NCBI GenBank assembly: GCA_023512835.1
Contig: CM042087.1
Span: 52,136,265 to 52,200,264 of the forward strand
Source of the DNA: Taxillus chinensis
Taxonomy: Eukaryota; Streptophyta; Magnoliopsida; Santalales; Loranthaceae
DNA length: 64,000 bases
Direction: 5' to 3'
This document shows positions 61,706 to 64,000 of the stretch, piece by piece (position 1 is the first letter of the stretch; the number at the start of each line of letters is the position of its first letter). A program made the translations under genes and the position numbers. A model generated the notes under the pieces. The model saw only the letters and a program-made list of their open reading frames with translations, was not told where the DNA came from and made no database searches.

Positions 61706-64000
61706 TCCGCTGCAGGACGTGTCGGCCCCTAAAAGACAACACACCTTCCAAAATGCACATGCTGAGGCACATCGCCCACAACCATTCACATACCCGCGAC
61801 CGAAGATATCACACCATAACACACATGAAGGTACGTACCCATTGACCCAATACAACACAACGATGATAGGGAAACACATATTCGAATCTCACAAACAACC
61901 ATTGTTCTCCTCACCTAACACATGTCACAAGTATTCACATGTCACGACAAAGATAAGACATATACGCCCATCACCAACACGTTTAACAGATCACATAGGT
62001 CACGGAGCAACTCACATCATAAACACCACCACAAGGAACAACTCACAAACAAAACACTACTACACGTTTAACGTTCCAATGCCCATTCACCATCATTATA
62101 AACTCATCCCAGGAGTGTCCTCACAACCTTCCCACCTTTGGACTTTTCGTCCCCGAAAAGAGGAAGCGGTAGTAAACATCACGAGAAGACAACGCATGGG
62201 AGCAAGTCTGACAATAGTGAGGTCGAGAAACCTCCCACAAATTCGCTAAGACCCCAACAACCGAACAAGGCCAACACCATTAGCTTACGCGCGTCACAAC
62301 AGAACCAACACTCCCCAATTAACGGTACCCCAACAAGAACTCCGCGACACCCCAGATGTAGACCTCACCCTTACAAATGACTAGACCAGGAGGCCACAAT
62401 GAAAAACAAATAAACGGGATAAGAGCATGATGTAAACCACAATCACAAGTGCCACATTTGATATCACCACAATGAAGACCAAAGATCACAACTTGAATCC
62501 CCTCACGCGAACGTAGAACGGGCTTAGGGATCCGAAGAATACATCTGCTAGCAAGCCACATTAAAACCCAACCAACACCAATGATGGCTTGCCACAACTG
62601 ACAATCCAGACACACACTATACTAGGATGAAGTTTCCATTCGGTTCCAGTCCAACATGATGCTCAATGGAGCCCAGGGATGACAAATTCAGGACCGGACA
62701 CAACCACGGCAAGGCTAAAAACTACGATCGGGCTAACACCAGTCACCAACGGTGAGAATCTACCAAAGAATCCCATGAACCAGAACGCCACACAAATAAC
62801 ACCTCTCTGACTACGGTCGATAGGGATCCACCAAGGTCCCACACAACCTTCACGAATTGAGGCTTCGTTACAACCCAAGTGATAACGCCTTACTCGGTCC
62901 AGAGACATTCCATGCGATAGGAATCCTTTGACGATGGGTAGGTACCAACAACATAGTTCTCTCCACCATGGAAAACTCTCCTACCTGCAACATGACAACA
63001 ACGGAATCCTCTCGTGTCACCACTCATAGGTCACAAGGGAATCTCCCACTATCCCCGCCATACCAACCATCACGTTCTATTCCTACACACCAATGAAACA
63101 CTCAAATGGGCCAAGAAATACCTAGGCTTTAACCTCGGTTTAATGTGGTCACTACAATTCCTCCGGGTAGCCATAAGAAACAAGACATGCAAACTCCTGA
63201 TTCGGGACTTCCACGTTACTCCCAAACACCCCAACACCTTGATGGCATGAACCATCTCACTTACCCCGTTATATCGCACATGAAAGGTTTCCAAGGAGTA
63301 CAGATGGAGGTCATCCGTCTACCACCACCGCTCTAAAACATACACCTTTGTGACATCTGTCCGACATAAATCTCTCCTCAAGGAGTAGCACTAACACCCC
63401 GTCCAAGCAAAAATGTCACAACCGACTCAACTCGGGCATCAAACAACCTTTTTCCAAGACAACAACACTTTAATATTTAGCTTAGCCGGCCATCGCACTA
63501 GACAAGGTATAACATACACAACATCACCTAGAACACTCTCCTTCATCCTCACACCACATTTAATATTCTACTACACCTCATCCTTCTCTACGCACATGTC
63601 ACAACACCCACATGTAGTAACTCACAGTTATACCTTTACCACGAATGCAATACATACAACAACACAATACCAAATTTCCAAGCACATTTGCAACACAAGC
63701 AACGGAACACAAGACACCTGACGAGCGAACGTACCAGCCTTACACCTTCTCTCCTCCTCTAAGCCTACTCCCACAAGATACGAACCGAAGGAATGGCCCT
63801 ACCACGCAAAAGCACACCCCTTAGTCCTTAGAGAAAGATAGCCCGAACAAGGCCTGCCAAATCTCACTTGCTTACCTCTTTTTACCAAGTTGATGCACCG
63901 GGCATAACCCTCAAAACCCACTCATAGCCGATAGTTGAGCTCCAGAACACTTCACATTTTACACGTGTGCATCCCCATTTCACAACATGTTCTAAGAACA
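61706..64000 (-). other. uncharacterised internal DNA of element E
   Basis: No frame shows a known domain; the longest open frames are under 190 codons and look random (Asn/Thr/His/Pro-rich). A second TTTTCGTCCCCGAAAAG inverted repeat lies near 62149-62165, preceded by CCTTCCCACC, like the pol-end/PPT neighbourhood. It may be a non-autonomous internal region or an unrelated insertion. Confidence 0.4.

Larger units (their letters stand above)
59473..64000 (-). mobile_element. element E: chromovirus-type LTR and internal DNA, runs off window
   Basis: A complete 3' LTR (59473-61358) with PPT and hairpin, a short pol-tail match, then ~2.3 kb without recognised domains. Only one end is visible; the presumed left target duplication would be TCAAG (59468-59472). 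It may be a non-autonomous derivative. Confidence 0.7.

Noticed and set aside
61686..62249. 187-codon plus-strand ORF
   Set aside because: Runs antisense to the E pol tail, His/Thr/Pro-rich with no recognisable fold; likely chance.

Overview
This is plant nuclear DNA, most likely from a dicot and possibly a woody species (the species cannot be named from the window). It is built almost entirely of nested LTR retrotransposons. I see no intact single-copy host gene, no tRNA or rRNA gene and no CRISPR. Evidence for a plant: chromodomain Ty3/gypsy, Tat-type Ty3/gypsy with an extra RNase H, Sirevirus-like Ty1/copia, initiator-Met primer-binding sites of the TGGTATCAGAGC type, and 5-bp target-site duplications (TSDs).

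Layout. (1) 1-4430: old AT-rich repeat debris with a ~109-bp tandem repeat, a hairpin and a degenerate Tat-like LTR. (2) 4431-~13950: element A, a minus-strand Tat-type gypsy with a 3.18-kb 3' LTR, PPT, satellite-like array in its 3' UTR, integrase, archaeal-type RNase H, RT and a gag-pol linker; its 5' end is gone. (3) ~13960-14978: truncated plus-strand chromovirus LTR, F. (4) 14979-23458: element G, a minus-strand chromovirus, cut by solo LTRs J1 (TSD AGGCT) and H2 and ended by the LTR fragment J2. (5) 24120-57536: element C, a Sirevirus-like copia element with TSD AAATT and two 1356-bp LTRs once insertions are removed. C contains chromovirus B1 (24564-33410, TSD AAGGA) in its 5' LTR, chromovirus D (37752-46888) in its integrase, and solo LTR H1 (49795-52126, TSD GCATC) downstream of pol. 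(6) 57542-59472: minus-strand LTR J3 with a little internal sequence. (7) 59473-64000: minus-strand chromovirus-type LTR E plus internal DNA running off the window.

Relative age by eye: LTR pairs differ by roughly 3% for C, 2% for D and 0.7% for B1, which fits C being the host and B1/D the guests. All pol genes carry frameshifts or stops, so the elements look non-coding today apart from long open segments (A integrase, C gag, C RT, C ORF3 N-terminus).

Main points of interest. C carries a third ORF region with its own TATA box, ending in a recognisable Ulp1/C48-type cysteine protease domain. The C LTR holds about 20 copies of a CGGARTAAG motif spaced alternately about 20 and 30 bp apart, and the same motif in the same sense orientation occurs in two gypsy LTRs. 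Different LTR families (B, D, E, H, J) share the same U3 blocks and an ACGT-centred palindrome, which suggests promoter exchange. The chromovirus LTRs share a conserved donor, branch-point and acceptor arrangement that predicts a spliced intron inside the LTR leader. D is flanked by a 25-bp direct duplication instead of 5 bp.
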